The translations under genes and the position numbers were made by a program. Of a stretch of DNA of 64,000 bases, positions 17,476 through 25,967 are shown piece by piece. The notes below the pieces were generated by a model, which was given only the letters and a program-made list of their open reading frames with translations, did not search any database and had not been told where the DNA came from. The stretch's first letter is position 1. Each line of letters begins with the position of its first letter. The DNA is from Paenibacillus puerhi (GTDB lineage Bacteria; Bacillota; Bacilli; Paenibacillales; NBRC-103111): positions 62,001 to 126,000 of the forward strand of contig NZ_WUWM01000020.1 in the NCBI RefSeq assembly GCF_009846885.1. Direction: 5' to 3'.

Positions 17476-19275
17476 CTAAGCGGTCATTCCCCCCTTTCTT
17501 CCATCCGCGGGCAGAACTATGGACACCTTAGTCCCCTGTCCCGGCACGCTGACCAGCTCCAGTCCGTAGCCAGGACCATAGTAGAGCTTGATGCGCTGGT
17601 GCACATTGCGAAGACCGATCCGCTGACCCTGCTCCTTCTCCGGTTCGTCCAGCCCCTCCGCGATCGTACGGAGACGGCCGGCCTCCAGACCGATGCCATT
17701 ATCCTCCACGGTAATAACGGTCGCCTCTGTCCCGCGAATGACGTCGATCCCTACCGTCCCCTTTCCCCGTCCGCTCTCGATCCCATGAATGATGGCGTTC
17801 TCCACCAGAGGCTGAACGAGCATAGGCAGGATGAGGATGCCTTGACAGACCGACGGCTCGGGCAGCCGGAACGTCAGCTTGTCGCCAAATCTGAATTTCT
17901 GAATATCCAGATAAGCGCGTACGGTTTCAAGCTCGGCCTGCAGCGGTACCGCCTTATGTCCGAGCTCGAGATTATGCCGGAGCAGCTTGCCGAGCGCATG
18001 GACCGAGTCGGCTATCTCGTCTTCCTCCTGGTAAAGCGCCTTCATGCGGATCGATTCCAGCACATTAAACAAAAAATGCGGGTTGACCTGATTGACCAGC
18101 ATTTTAAACTGAATTTCCTTTTGCCTGATCTCAAGCTCATGCCTTCGCTGCTGCTCCTCCTCTACCCGGATCATCAGTTCCTTGATGCTGCTGACCATCG
18201 AATTAAAGTGCCAGGACAGCTGCCCGACTTCATCCCGTCCCTGAATGCTTGAGTGATGGGATAGATCGCCTCTCGACACCAAACGAATATCCTTGATCAG
18301 AAGCCGGATTCGCTTGGTAAAGGCATTGGAGAAAAAGACGATGATCACAAGTGCAAGCAACAGGGTGCAGGCAATCATGCCGTAGGCGATCAAGCTGATG
18401 CTCCGCGACTCTTTCAGGATAGCCTCCAGCGGAATGATACTGACAACCTGCAGACCGTTTACGCTGTTCTCCGGCTGGATGGATTGCACGATGAGCTTGA
18501 CGGGCTTGTTCTCGTGCCTGGCATCCATCACCTGAATGCCCGGATTTACCACCGGACCTGCAACCTGCAGCTCGGGGAGCGCATGTCCGACCAAGCCCGG
18601 ATTTTTGGCTGCCAGCACCACGTCCTGTTCTGAAACGATCATCGTCTCATAAGGCTCCTGATGAACGATGGATTGCAGGGTTTGGGGACTGACGGCAATG
18701 ACCAGCATGCCCGCGAAGGACATATTGCTGAAGAAAATCGGTCTTGCCAGACTGACCAAGGGCTGATCCTCCCTCGTTTCGTCCGGTATGCGGTACCAGC
18801 CCACTTTCCCCCGGTTGCTCAAAGCTTCCTTATACCACGCTTGTTCGGATACCTTAGCCTTGAGCTGAAAGAAAACCCAGTTTTCCAGCAGCGTCCGGTT
18901 CCAGGTATATAAACGTACGCCCGCCACTTCTTTGTACAGCTCCCGATACTCCGCGAGATCCGCATGGCTCGCATACGCCTGATAAACCTCCAGACTGGAA
19001 TCGAAGTTCCGCCCGAGCAGTTCCTTTAATCTCTTGTCAAAATATATTTTATTGGAGATGTCCGCCGGAATTTTTAGCGTCTCCTCCACCTGCTTCTTGA
19101 TCTTCTCCACATTGTTAACCGACTGCTGGACTGCATGGTCGACCGCCATTCGCTGGAGGGACTGAGTCAGCAGCATGCCAACGATTAGAACGGGCACCAG
19201 CACGATCAGTACATAGGAGAGCATCAGCTTTTTCCGGATGTGAATGTTGTTGGTCAATAACGTAATAATCTTCAT
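17476..19275 (-). CDS. Sensor histidine kinase, YesM family
   Basis: Membrane sensor kinase of 599 residues. Helix one is at about 15-37, an extracellular sensor (Cache-like) domain at 38-285, helix two at about 293-315 (ISLIAYGMIACTLLLALVII), then HAMP, then the His_kinase domain with NPHFLFNVLESIRMKAL (phospho-acceptor His) and a HATPase domain with ENAIIHGIESG and VEDNGIGL. It lies between the cognate YesN-type regulator gene (14-base gap) and the sugar transporter genes, so it most likely senses the sugar or its bound receptor and controls the transporter genes. Confidence 0.94.
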   Translation of the reverse strand: MKIITLLTNNIHIRKKLMLSYVLIVLVPVLIVGMLLTQSLQRMAVDHAVQQSVNNVEKIKKQVEETLKIPADISNKIYFDKRLKELLGRNFDSSLEVYQAYASHADLAEYRELYKEVAGVRLYTWNRTLLENWVFFQLKAKVSEQAWYKEALSNRGKVGWYRIPDETREDQPLVSLARPIFFSNMSFAGMLVIAVSPQTLQSIVHQEPYETMIVSEQDVVLAAKNPGLVGHALPELQVAGPVVNPGIQVMDARHENKPVKLIVQSIQPENSVNGLQVVSIIPLEAILKESRSISLIAYGMIACTLLLALVIIVFFSNAFTKRIRLLIKDIRLVSRGDLSHHSSIQGRDEVGQLSWHFNSMVSSIKELMIRVEEEQQRRHELEIRQKEIQFKMLVNQVNPHFLFNVLESIRMKALYQEEDEIADSVHALGKLLRHNLELGHKAVPLQAELETVRAYLDIQKFRFGDKLTFRLPEPSVCQGILILPMLVQPLVENAIIHGIESGRGKGTVGIDVIRGTEATVITVEDNGIGLEAGRLRTIAEGLDEPEKEQGQRIGLRNVHQRIKLYYGPGYGLELVSVPGQGTKVSIVLPADGRKGGMTA

Positions 19276-19289
19276 CCCGCCCGCCCCCG

Positions 19290-20021
19290 TTAGCTGCGCT
19301 TCCCTCTGTAATCCTTGGGCGTCATCCCCGTAACCTTCTTGAACAACTTGTTAAAATATACCGGGTCCGAGTAGCCCACGAGCTCAGCGATCTCGTAGTT
19401 TTTGAGGCTGGGATGATCGGCGATAAATTGCTTCGCCTTATCGATCCGGATACGAATCAGGTAGTCCGTCAGCGTTTCGTTCGTCTTGTTCTTGAACAAG
19501 CGGCTGATATGACTGGAGCTTTTGCCTATCCGTTCGGCCAGCCTTTCAAGCTCGAACGGCTTGCCGTATTCCTGCCGGAGAATACCTTTGATCTGCTCCA
19601 CTTCTCCATAGTCCTTCGGGTCTTCCATCTCCCTTTCCACCGAACGGTTTAGTTTGGCGATGCGCTTGAGCGTTTCGTACAGCTGGCTCTTGTCCACCGG
19701 CTTCAGCAAGTAGTCGGAGACTCCGTACCGGATAGCGGTACGCGCATAATCGAATTCGCTGAATCCGCTTAGTACGATGACTGCAATGTCCCTCGATTTC
19801 TCCCGTACGAGCTCGGTAAGCCTCAGCCCGTCCATAACCGGCATCTTAATATCCGTAATCAGCACCTCCAGGTCGCTGAAATCCAGCTTATGCAGGTGAG
19901 ACAACGCTTCCATCCCATTGGCATGAGAGCCGATTACTTCGATGTTCAACTCCATCCTGGACAACATTTTTTCCAAGCCCATCCTGATGTTGTCTTCATC
20001 ATCCGCGATCATTAGCCTCAT
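19290..20021 (-). CDS. AraC-type response regulator, YesN family
   Basis: Response regulator of 243 residues: receiver domain (about 1-120) with acidic pocket DDED near the start, phospho-Asp in LITDIKMPVMDGL and conserved Lys in LLKPVDKSQ, followed by a C-terminal AraC DNA-binding domain with two helix-turn-helices (IGKSSSHISRLFKNKTNETL and EIAELVGYSDPVYFNKLFKK). It is shorter than usual YesN proteins because the middle domain is absent. ATG 20021 follows AGGGG with nine-base spacing. It is the first gene of the sugar operon and probably activates it. Confidence 0.93.
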   Translation of the reverse strand: MRLMIADDEDNIRMGLEKMLSRMELNIEVIGSHANGMEALSHLHKLDFSDLEVLITDIKMPVMDGLRLTELVREKSRDIAVIVLSGFSEFDYARTAIRYGVSDYLLKPVDKSQLYETLKRIAKLNRSVEREMEDPKDYGEVEQIKGILRQEYGKPFELERLAERIGKSSSHISRLFKNKTNETLTDYLIRIRIDKAKQFIADHPSLKNYEIAELVGYSDPVYFNKLFKKVTGMTPKDYRGKRS

Positions 20022-20073
20022 TTCGCAATTCCCCTCGCCCGCTATACATTGAACGTTTTCCAGAAACTTCAAT

Positions 20074-20122
20074 TGTTAGCGTTTACATGATAAATTATAA
20101 TGGAAATGTTACCCAACCAAAA
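20074..20122 (-). promoter_or_regulatory. Promoter with catabolite-repression (cre) site for the sugar operon
   Basis: On the minus strand TGTAAACGCTAACA (20087-20074) matches the CcpA cre consensus TGNAARCGNWWNCA at every fixed position. Just upstream is a perfect -10 TATAAT (20099-20094) with a weak -35 TTTTGG (20122-20117) at 17-base spacing. The cre site lies at or just after the expected start point, a position where CcpA represses. The operon should therefore be shut down by preferred sugars. Confidence 0.8.
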
Positions 20123-20250
20123 TGGTTTGTATTTGTATTTCTGGTCCTGTCTTGTCATTCCTCTTTTCTTTTCCAGCCGGCTTGAAGGGCGATGAATTAC
20201 GTAGTACGGCAAACTCTCAGCCCGCCGCCCCGGAGGAAGAGGCCGTATAC

Positions 20251-20276
20251 AAAAAGACAGTCCGTTGCACGGACTG
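20251..20276 (-). terminator. Terminator of the isomerase/oxidoreductase operon
   Basis: CAGTCCGT-TGC-ACGGACTG stem at 20258-20276, followed on the minus strand by TCTTTTTG. It lies 40 bases after the stop of the isomerase gene. Confidence 0.8.
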
Positions 20277-20315
20277 CTCTTCGTTATGGCTATTATAGGC
20301 CCAGGCCTTGGCGGG

Positions 20316-21155
20316 TTATGACAATCCCGCTTCTGCAAACACCCGCTCAAAACCCGCCTTCGTACGCTTCACCAACGCTTCCGCCGATTCGCCGGGGGGC
20401 GACGGCAGCAGCACCTCCTGAGCAACCGGCCCGTCGTAGCCGATATGCTGCAGCGCCCTCAAGTAACCGACAGCGTCAATGACGCCTTCCCCCGTGTACA
20501 GTCGCTCATTGTCCACCACAGCCTCGACGGGCACGTCTGGTGCATCGTTGATATGCACATGGACGATCTGTCCGGCGTTCAGACGCGACAGCTCCTCCGC
20601 TCCCAGCCCCGTCGTATAGGCATGGTACACGTCGAACAGCAGCCCGACGTTCGGCTTGCCGATCGCGTCGATCCAATCCAGCGTTTCGTCCATCGTCCAC
20701 AGAAACGGATACTGCCACCGGCTCCGCAGATGATGCGGACCGACAAACTCCAGGCCAAGCCGGATGCCGTAGGCGCCAAGCAGCTCGGCACACACCCGAA
20801 GCCGAGTCGTAGCCTTCGCCAGGAATGGCGCGGGCAGCTCATCCGTCGAGGGCAGAATATAGGTGCAGCATCGCGTGCAGCCTATGGCTGCCGCACCGGC
20901 AGCGGCCGCGACGAGCAAAGGAAGACCTTCGCGGAAAGCCTCGTCCGTCGTCCGCCATTCCACCGGCAGGCCGAATGCGCCGGCTTCGATCCTGCGCCGC
21001 TGCAGGCTAGCTCGAATCTCCTCCGCCTGCTTCGGATCGGCCAGCTCCTGCGCGCCCAGGTCCACCGTCTGGAAGCCATAGGCGGCCGCCAGGGCGATAT
21101 ATTGCTCCGTCGTTCCAACATCGCCCAGTCCCGCTCGGGTTAGTCCCCGTTTCAT
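20316..21155 (-). CDS. Sugar phosphate isomerase/epimerase (xylose-isomerase-like TIM barrel)
   Basis: Protein of 279 residues of the AP-endonuclease-2/IolE-like fold, which usually isomerises or dehydrates keto-sugars and inositol derivatives using a divalent metal. Visible features are LGLEFVGPHHLRSRW (metal Glu), NVGLLFDVYHAYTTG (Asp-His), VHVHINDAPDVP and the late Glu in GPVAQEVLLPSPPG. Its start overlaps the stop of the upstream oxidoreductase gene by four bases (ATGA), so the two form a catabolic pair. The sugar is unknown. Confidence 0.88.
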   Translation of the reverse strand: MKRGLTRAGLGDVGTTEQYIALAAAYGFQTVDLGAQELADPKQAEEIRASLQRRRIEAGAFGLPVEWRTTDEAFREGLPLLVAAAAGAAAIGCTRCCTYILPSTDELPAPFLAKATTRLRVCAELLGAYGIRLGLEFVGPHHLRSRWQYPFLWTMDETLDWIDAIGKPNVGLLFDVYHAYTTGLGAEELSRLNAGQIVHVHINDAPDVPVEAVVDNERLYTGEGVIDAVGYLRALQHIGYDGPVAQEVLLPSPPGESAEALVKRTKAGFERVFAEAGLS

Positions 21156-22288
21156 ACGACCTCCGCCTTTCCGAATTCTCCTTGAATAACCTCACCCGGC
21201 TGCGACTCCGTCACGCCCCAGTCCAGAATTACCTCATGTCCGGTGCGCGAAGACTCGTAGATCGCATCCAGCACCAGATTGCTCGTCAGACCGGAGAGCG
21301 CCGGACTGATCGGCTCCTTGCCTTCCCGGATGCACGAAAGGAAATGACGGCTGAGACGCAGCCGCTCGCCTTCATCGTTTTCGGGACGCGCGAGCAGCGT
21401 CTCCAGCGGGCGGTCGAACTTCTCCATCAGCAGCTTGCCCGTCGCTCCCCGGTACGTCGCGCCTCCTTCCGTTCCCATCAGGTGAACGAACGGCGTGTTG
21501 TCCGTATCCATGTGCACGGCCCAGCTAACCTCAAGCGTCAGCGTACTGCCGTCCTCCATCTTGATCATGGCCGTAGCCAAATCTTCCACATCGTAGACTC
21601 CCGTCCAGTCCGGCTTGCCCCAGGTCCCGATCCCCTTGCGCTTCGGTCCGAACTCTCCGTAGGTGGAGCCATAGACCGATACGGGCTTGGGATTGCCCAT
21701 GAGGAATAACGCCAGATCCAGCATATGAACGCCGATATCGATCAGCGGACCTCCGCCGGATTCATTCATGCGGGTAAACCAGGTCCCCCACCCGGGGATG
21801 CCCTTGCGGCGGTACCAGCCGGTCTTGGCCGTGTAGATGCGGCCCAGCTCCCCGCGCTCGACCTGCTCGCGGATAATCATCGGCACCGACTCCCAGCGCA
21901 TCTGATGGGCGACCATCAAGGTGCGGTCCGAACGCTGCGAGGCTTCCCAGATGTCGCGGGCCGCTTGTCCGTTGAGCGCCATCGGCTTCTCGACCAGCAC
22001 ATGCTTGCCCGCTTCGAGCGCCGCTATGGCAAGCGAGGCATGGAACTGATTCGGCACCCCGATAATAACCGCGTCCACCCGGGGACTGTTTATAACTTCC
22101 TCCGGCGTCCCGGCGACATGAGGGATCCCGAATTCCCGGGCCCGCTGCTCCGCCAGCGGAAGATACAAATCCGTTACCGTTGTAATCTCGCACTCCTCTG
22201 CCAGCTTCGAGAACTCGCGCATATGCACTTGCCCGATGTTGCCTGCCCCGATAATTCCGATTCGAATGCGCTGCTTCGACTGATTCAT
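21152..22288 (-). CDS. Gfo/Idh/MocA family oxidoreductase
   Basis: NAD(P)-dependent dehydrogenase of 378 residues. Rossmann motif GIIGAGNIGQVHM at the N-terminus, catalytic VEKPMALNGQAA near residue 100, and GPLIDIGVHMLDLALF near 180 with the conserved His and Asp. The gene is translationally coupled to the TIM-barrel isomerase gene behind it and divergent from an AraC regulator, a common arrangement for oxidation-isomerisation of unusual sugars. The C-terminal 35 residues (after DAIYESSRTG) form a modest extension. Confidence 0.93.
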   Translation of the reverse strand: MNQSKQRIRIGIIGAGNIGQVHMREFSKLAEECEITTVTDLYLPLAEQRAREFGIPHVAGTPEEVINSPRVDAVIIGVPNQFHASLAIAALEAGKHVLVEKPMALNGQAARDIWEASQRSDRTLMVAHQMRWESVPMIIREQVERGELGRIYTAKTGWYRRKGIPGWGTWFTRMNESGGGPLIDIGVHMLDLALFLMGNPKPVSVYGSTYGEFGPKRKGIGTWGKPDWTGVYDVEDLATAMIKMEDGSTLTLEVSWAVHMDTDNTPFVHLMGTEGGATYRGATGKLLMEKFDRPLETLLARPENDEGERLRLSRHFLSCIREGKEPISPALSGLTSNLVLDAIYESSRTGHEVILDWGVTESQPGEVIQGEFGKAEVV

Positions 22289-22413
22289 CTTGTCCCCAAC
22301 CCCATTCCTACAGACTTTTCCTTCCCACTCATGATAGAATGAAAACGATTGCTTTGCATGCCGTCATTTTCGATAAATGTCCCAATATTTCGGAAGGAAG
22401 CTGGACCTACGCC

Positions 22414-23358
22414 ATGACCTATTTCCCGAGATACCTGAAAACCTACCCGAACATGGATTCCGCGCTGCCCTTTTATTTGAGCATGAATCGGCTGCAGAAC
22501 GGCTTCCCTGCTCACCGCCATGATTTCCTTGAGTTTTCCTTCGTGATCGAAGGCAGCGGGAGCGAGTCGATCAACGGCGTTAACCATCCGATGCGCCCCG
22601 GCACCTTTACCTTCGTGCTCCCTTATCAAGTGCATGAGCTGTATACCGATCCAGGCAGCACCCTTGTTCTGTACAACGGCAACTTCAGTATGGAGCTGAT
22701 TACGGAGCCGGGCAGCCGCTACGCCTTATCCGCTCTGCTCGCCGATTCGGGGTCTCTGCCGCCGTTCACCTACTTCGAGGGGGATGCCGCGCTGACAGTC
22801 CGCGCCGCGGTCGAGGAGATGCACCGGGAGTTTCTTGGGGACAGCCGCTGGCGCCATGTGCTGATTGCCTCCAAGCTGAAGGAGCTCTTGATCGCCTTCG
22901 ACCGGGCCCGCCACAGCAAGCTGCCTGCCGCGGGCCGGGATTCGGGAGCCGGACCGTCTGCAGGCGGCGCTGCGAGGAGCGGCCAAACGGACTTTCCGCC
23001 TGCGGCCTCCGAGTCGGTGTGGCGGATTATCCATTATATCCATACGCATTATCAAGAGGAGGAGCTGTCGCTGGCCAGTCTGTCCAAACAGTTCTCGATC
23101 AGCGCCTCGAGGATCAGCGAGCTGCTCAAGGAAGCGACAGGTCAATCTTTCGTTCCGCTCCTTCATGACCTGAGGCTCCGCCATGCCTGCGGACTGCTCG
23201 CTTCGACCGATATGACGATCGCCGAGATCGCCCATGAGGTCGGCTGCAGCTCCTTCAAGACGTTCTCCCGCATCTTCCGGGAATCCAAGGGGCAGCTGCC
23301 CTCCGCATACCGCAAAGCGAAGAGGGATGCTCAGCGGGCATCCCTCTCGGACAAGTAA
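22414..23358 (+). CDS. AraC family transcriptional regulator
   Basis: Sugar-responsive regulator of 314 residues. The N-terminal cupin domain (FPAHRHDFLEFSFVIEGSGS, then a PGTFTFVLPYQVHELY turn) binds the effector; a Gly/Ala/Ser-rich hinge is at about 195-220; two helix-turn-helices close the protein (SISASRISELLKEATGQSF and IAEIAHEVGCSSFKTFSRIF). The ATG at 22414 with GGAAGGA eleven bases upstream is my choice; an upstream ATG at 22339 lacks a ribosome site. It probably controls the divergent oxidoreductase-isomerase pair. Confidence 0.88.
   Translation: MTYFPRYLKTYPNMDSALPFYLSMNRLQNGFPAHRHDFLEFSFVIEGSGSESINGVNHPMRPGTFTFVLPYQVHELYTDPGSTLVLYNGNFSMELITEPGSRYALSALLADSGSLPPFTYFEGDAALTVRAAVEEMHREFLGDSRWRHVLIASKLKELLIAFDRARHSKLPAAGRDSGAGPSAGGAARSGQTDFPPAASESVWRIIHYIHTHYQEEELSLASLSKQFSISASRISELLKEATGQSFVPLLHDLRLRHACGLLASTDMTIAEIAHEVGCSSFKTFSRIFRESKGQLPSAYRKAKRDAQRASLSDK
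23321..23347 (+). terminator. Hairpin over the end of the AraC gene
   Basis: AGAGGGATGC and its exact complement GCATCCCTCT form a 10-bp stem with a 7-base loop inside the last codons of the gene. There is no T-run after it, so termination is possible but unproven. Confidence 0.4.
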
Positions 23359-23683
23359 AGCACGTTCTCGTATTGGTGAACCGGAGAGGCTTAAGGGTGT
23401 GCCAGCGATCAGGCGGCTCTGCCATTAAGCCTCGAAGGGGTTCTGCGGATGAGCTTCATGCTTATTCCCAGCAGATATTCGGATAATTATCCGATTCACA
23501 ACCTCATCCTGATCTACGTGATCGGTATATATATTGTTGAAAGGTCCATCCTCCTGGTTCGTCTCCCCGTTCGGATAATCGTTCATCTATATAAGTCGAA
23601 CTTAAGAATCGTATTCGTTTTAGTAGACAGTCTCACTCCCCCTTCCAGGTCGAAAAAATGCCGAAGTGCAGTCTTTTTACATA
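23359..23683. other. Non-coding stretch at the edge of a decayed island
   Basis: No gene supported. From about 23440 base composition becomes AT-richer. A perfect 16-base palindrome TCGGATAATTATCCGA lies at 23479-23494, and the half-sequence TTCGGATAAT recurs about 90 bases later. This may be a lost operator or the old promoter of the chemoreceptor fragment that follows. Confidence 0.4.
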
Positions 23684-24002
23684 AATTGCTTTACGAGAGA
23701 GAGAAGTTTCCGCGCGAACGGAGAATGCAGAAATTCAAAAAGAACTCACGGAAATTTACATTGCACAATTGGATGAATGGATTAAAGCCAAAGCGGCAAG
23801 AACCGAGACCCTCATTAAAAGTCATCCCGAGTTTGCGAATGGAGACCCGAAGCAAATTCTTCCCTTGCTCCGAAACTTGAAGGAAAGCGACGCAGACATC
23901 CAAAACTATAACTTTTTGAATGCCGACGGAATTTTGTACAGATATCCGACCCTCCAAAAACCTAACATGACCAGCTATTTGGAGAAATCCGGAGAAAAAT
24001 AA
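23684..24002 (+). pseudogene. Methyl-accepting chemotaxis protein fragment (Cache sensor piece)
   Basis: About 105 codons remain, reading LREREVSARTENAEIQKELT, then AQLDEWIKAKAARTETLIKS, PEFANGDPKQILPLLRNLKE and FLNADGILYRYPTL. This is the membrane-distal start of a dCache sensor domain of the kind found in Paenibacillus chemoreceptors (LDEW, GDPKQI, the aromatic NADG strand). The first membrane helix, the rest of the sensor, the HAMP and the signalling domain are all absent. There is no convincing start codon. The frame ends just before a terminator. Confidence 0.7.
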
Positions 24003-24007
24003 AGATC

Positions 24008-24046
24008 GGCCCTTGCCGCAAAGATGCGAACAAGAGCCATTTTTTT
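24008..24046 (+). terminator. Terminator after the chemoreceptor fragment
   Basis: GGCCCTTG pairs with CAAGAGCC (one mismatch) and is followed directly by seven T. It may be the original terminator of the truncated receptor gene. Confidence 0.65.
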
Positions 24047-24122
24047 GCATTGTTCCACGAAATCAAAATCGTCATGTTTGTAGAATGTAATGTGTATCCA
24101 CTAAAGTGTGGAAATATATTAC

Positions 24123-24780
24123 ATGAGTAGCTTTGGTATGAAAATGTTGTCTGTTGTTAAATGTATGTCAGTCGTGACTGCTTTAGCAGTTGCAGTAAGC
24201 ACGAGCTGGTCACCTACAGCCAGTGCCGCAGTTACTGGGACGACTATCGCTCCAGCACTCAATTTGAAAAAAATAATCTTCCTGTGATTCCATCTGTGCA
24301 TGAAATGAGTTCGGAGCAAAGAAAATTATTTGATAGTCTGGTTGAAGAAGAAGTAAAAAGAAATGGGCAAGATAATCCCGAGCAATTCAGGAAAGCACTA
24401 ACGGACTTTTTTGATTCAAGAACTGATGTAAACTTCAACCGATTGGCTTGCAGGCTCAAGGTATTGAAGCCCAAGCTCTCGGACTGGCTCTAGGTGTAAA
24501 CTTTGTTGCTTCGGCTATTAACGTTGCATTGGGTCTAATAGTTGGCGGTGGCGTAGGCGCTATCCAGGCATATATTATTAGTAAAGGAAAAAAAGAAGCC
24601 GCCAGAATCTTTACTTCAACAGTAACAAGCAAGTTAATTGCATGGGGTTTTCCTAAATTGGCCGCTTTTGCAGGGGTAGCGGTGGCGTACGCTATGGATT
24701 ATATTGATATCGGTGCGAGAATTGCTCAATATCTTGATTCTGTAGACTCTAAACCTGGTAACGGATGGATTGATTTCTAA
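24123..24780 (+). pseudogene. Secreted bacteriocin-like protein, broken by two frameshifts
   Basis: Three consecutive frames join into one protein of about 218 residues. Frame one (from 24123) is a signal peptide (MSSFGMKMLSVVKCMSVVTA, ending PTASA). After an A7 run near 24270 the sequence continues one frame back with VIPSVHEMSSEQRKLFDSLV and NPEQFRKALTDFFDSR. Near 24447 it shifts back again to AQGIEAQALGLALGVNFVAS, a Gly/Ala-rich hydrophobic segment, then KLIAWGFPKLAAFAGVAVAY and the end GNGWIDF. Both shifts equal one missing base. The layout (export signal, acidic propeptide-like part, Gly-rich amphipathic end) resembles bacteriocin-like proteins, but I do not recognise the family. A small membrane protein follows. 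Confidence 0.6.
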
Positions 24781-24801
24781 ACAAACAGATTAGGGATTGG
24801 A

Positions 24802-24987
24802 TTGATCCAGTTGAAAAATTTTGCAAAATACACAACGTTAGTAATTTGGGTATTCTTGGTTATTTATTTTGGTAATATGCTGGGAGTTCCTAAAAACTTG
24901 TATTATTACATCATATCTTTTTCTATATCTATTGCTGGAATTCTATTAATTTTTTATTTGTTTGACCGAAAAGATCGTAAACACTAG
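24802..24987 (+). CDS. Small two-helix membrane protein, possible immunity partner
   Basis: A 61-residue protein with two membrane helices (TLVIWVFLVIYFGNMLG and YYYIISFSISIAGILLIFYL) and a basic tail DRKDRKH. It starts at TTG 24802 (or TTG 24811), 21 bases after the broken secreted-protein gene, and ends before a strong terminator. Size, topology and position fit an immunity or accessory protein for a secreted peptide, which is inference from context. It is AT-rich like its neighbour and unlike the rest of the window. Confidence 0.55.
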   Translation: MIQLKNFAKYTTLVIWVFLVIYFGNMLGVPKNLYYYIISFSISIAGILLIFYLFDRKDRKH

Positions 24988-24995
24988 AATACAAG

Positions 24996-25046
24996 AAAGA
25001 GCCTTCAGTTCCCACAATTGTTAGTGGGGTTGAAGGCTCTTTTTTG
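24996..25046 (+). terminator. Rho-independent terminator
   Basis: AAGAGCCTTCA...TTCCCAC pairs with GTGGGG...TTGAAGGCTCTT and is followed by six T. It closes the secreted-protein/membrane-protein unit. Confidence 0.88.
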
Positions 25047-25106
25047 TTAAAGTACTCCGGCTAGTACCAGAAGATTTCCTTCTTCACCAGCTCACCGAGC
25101 GCAGCC

Positions 25107-25455
25107 GTATATTTGGGACAAGCTGGCTTGGCTCACTCTATTCAGCGCAAGCTACGCAGCGATCATTACGGCGCTCTTGGCTCTGGTGTCCCCGAATCCG
25201 GAATTCGTATTCAGAGCGGTGACGTATACGCTGGACCTCTCGTTATCCCTCGGGGAGACGGCGGCCATCGCCTTCCTCGCACCGTTCTTCGCCGGGTTGA
25301 ATTGCCTTGGAGGCTGGTCCTTCCTCGAGCAATGGAAGCTCGACGCATGGGTCCGGAGCGTCGGGCTTTCGGTGTTTACGATGCTGGGGCTGTTCGCATT
25401 GATCGGTGGACTGACGTTCTTGTCTTGGTTCGTATCGGATCAGGCCTCAATTTAG
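25107..25455 (+). pseudogene. C-terminal remnant of an unknown membrane protein
   Basis: An open frame without its own start reads WDKLAWLTLFSASYAAIITA, then VSPNPEFVFRAVTYTLDLSL, LGETAAIAFLAPFFAGLNCL and LGLFALIGGLTFLSWFVSD. Three or four hydrophobic segments and good codon use suggest real coding sequence of the host type (GC-rich). The upstream part of the gene is missing and its 3' end abuts an IS110 remnant, whose first bases overlap the stop. The family is not recognised. Confidence 0.5.
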
Positions 25456-25640
25456 GGCCCTGTGCTTTCCATAGCAGCGTGAGTACACCTTTTGGCCCTA
25501 AGCCAATCCATAAGCATGAGTAAATCGTCGGTCATGGTGCCAAACGTACGGATTTCTTTACCTTCTGGTGTAATGGTGCAGGCAACGATGTTCTTTTTAT
25601 GAACGTCAAGTCCGCACACATGACTGTAAACGACGTCCAT
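25452..25640 (-). pseudogene. IS110 family transposase, N-terminal fragment
   Basis: About 60 residues remain: MDVVYSHVCGLDVHKKNIVA, then CTITPEGKEIRTFGTMTDDL and CTHAAMESTG. GLDVHKK carries the first catalytic Asp of the DEDD (RuvC-like) domain and MESTG precedes the second acidic position in the family. The frame then runs into foreign sequence and stops, so the rest of the DEDD domain and the serine-containing Tnp20 domain are lost. The start is the ATG at 25640. Confidence 0.85.
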
Positions 25641-25920
25641 TCGTAACCTTCTCCTTACGGCAGCATAATTGAAGGGGCTGGTGTAACAACCACATATGGT
25701 TATTCTATCCTGCGTGCTTCCAAATTCGGAGCAACAATCTGTGGTACACCTGGTCGTTAGGGTCAGTCTAAGACTCGGGCTCGAAGCACCATTGACTGCC
25801 GACCTGCCTTCGCCAGCCGTAAGTAAATTATACCGCATACCTACCATTTTCATCATCTGATGGTGCCGCGTTAGCGGCATGGGCGTCTAATACTTTATTT
25901 TCTCAGTCTACAACTTTATT
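25455..25920 (-). mobile_element. IS110 group element remnant (left end plus truncated transposase)
   Basis: The truncated transposase and about 280 bases of non-coding DNA upstream of it form the left part of an IS110-type element. IS110 elements lack terminal inverted repeats, so the outer boundary near 25920 is estimated. The break at about 25455 joins the transposase to the membrane-protein remnant, showing that a deletion or recombination followed insertion. Confidence 0.65.
25641..25900 (-). ncRNA. Candidate bridge RNA region of the IS110 remnant
   Basis: In IS110-group elements the non-coding left end upstream of the transposase encodes a structured bridge RNA that pairs with donor and target DNA. 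This 260-base non-coding block is in the right place and of the right size. No structure was computed, so this is position-based inference. Confidence 0.35.
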
Positions 25921-25967
25921 TTCAGCAGACATTTATAGCCATGTAATGGATAAACCCACGAAAATCC

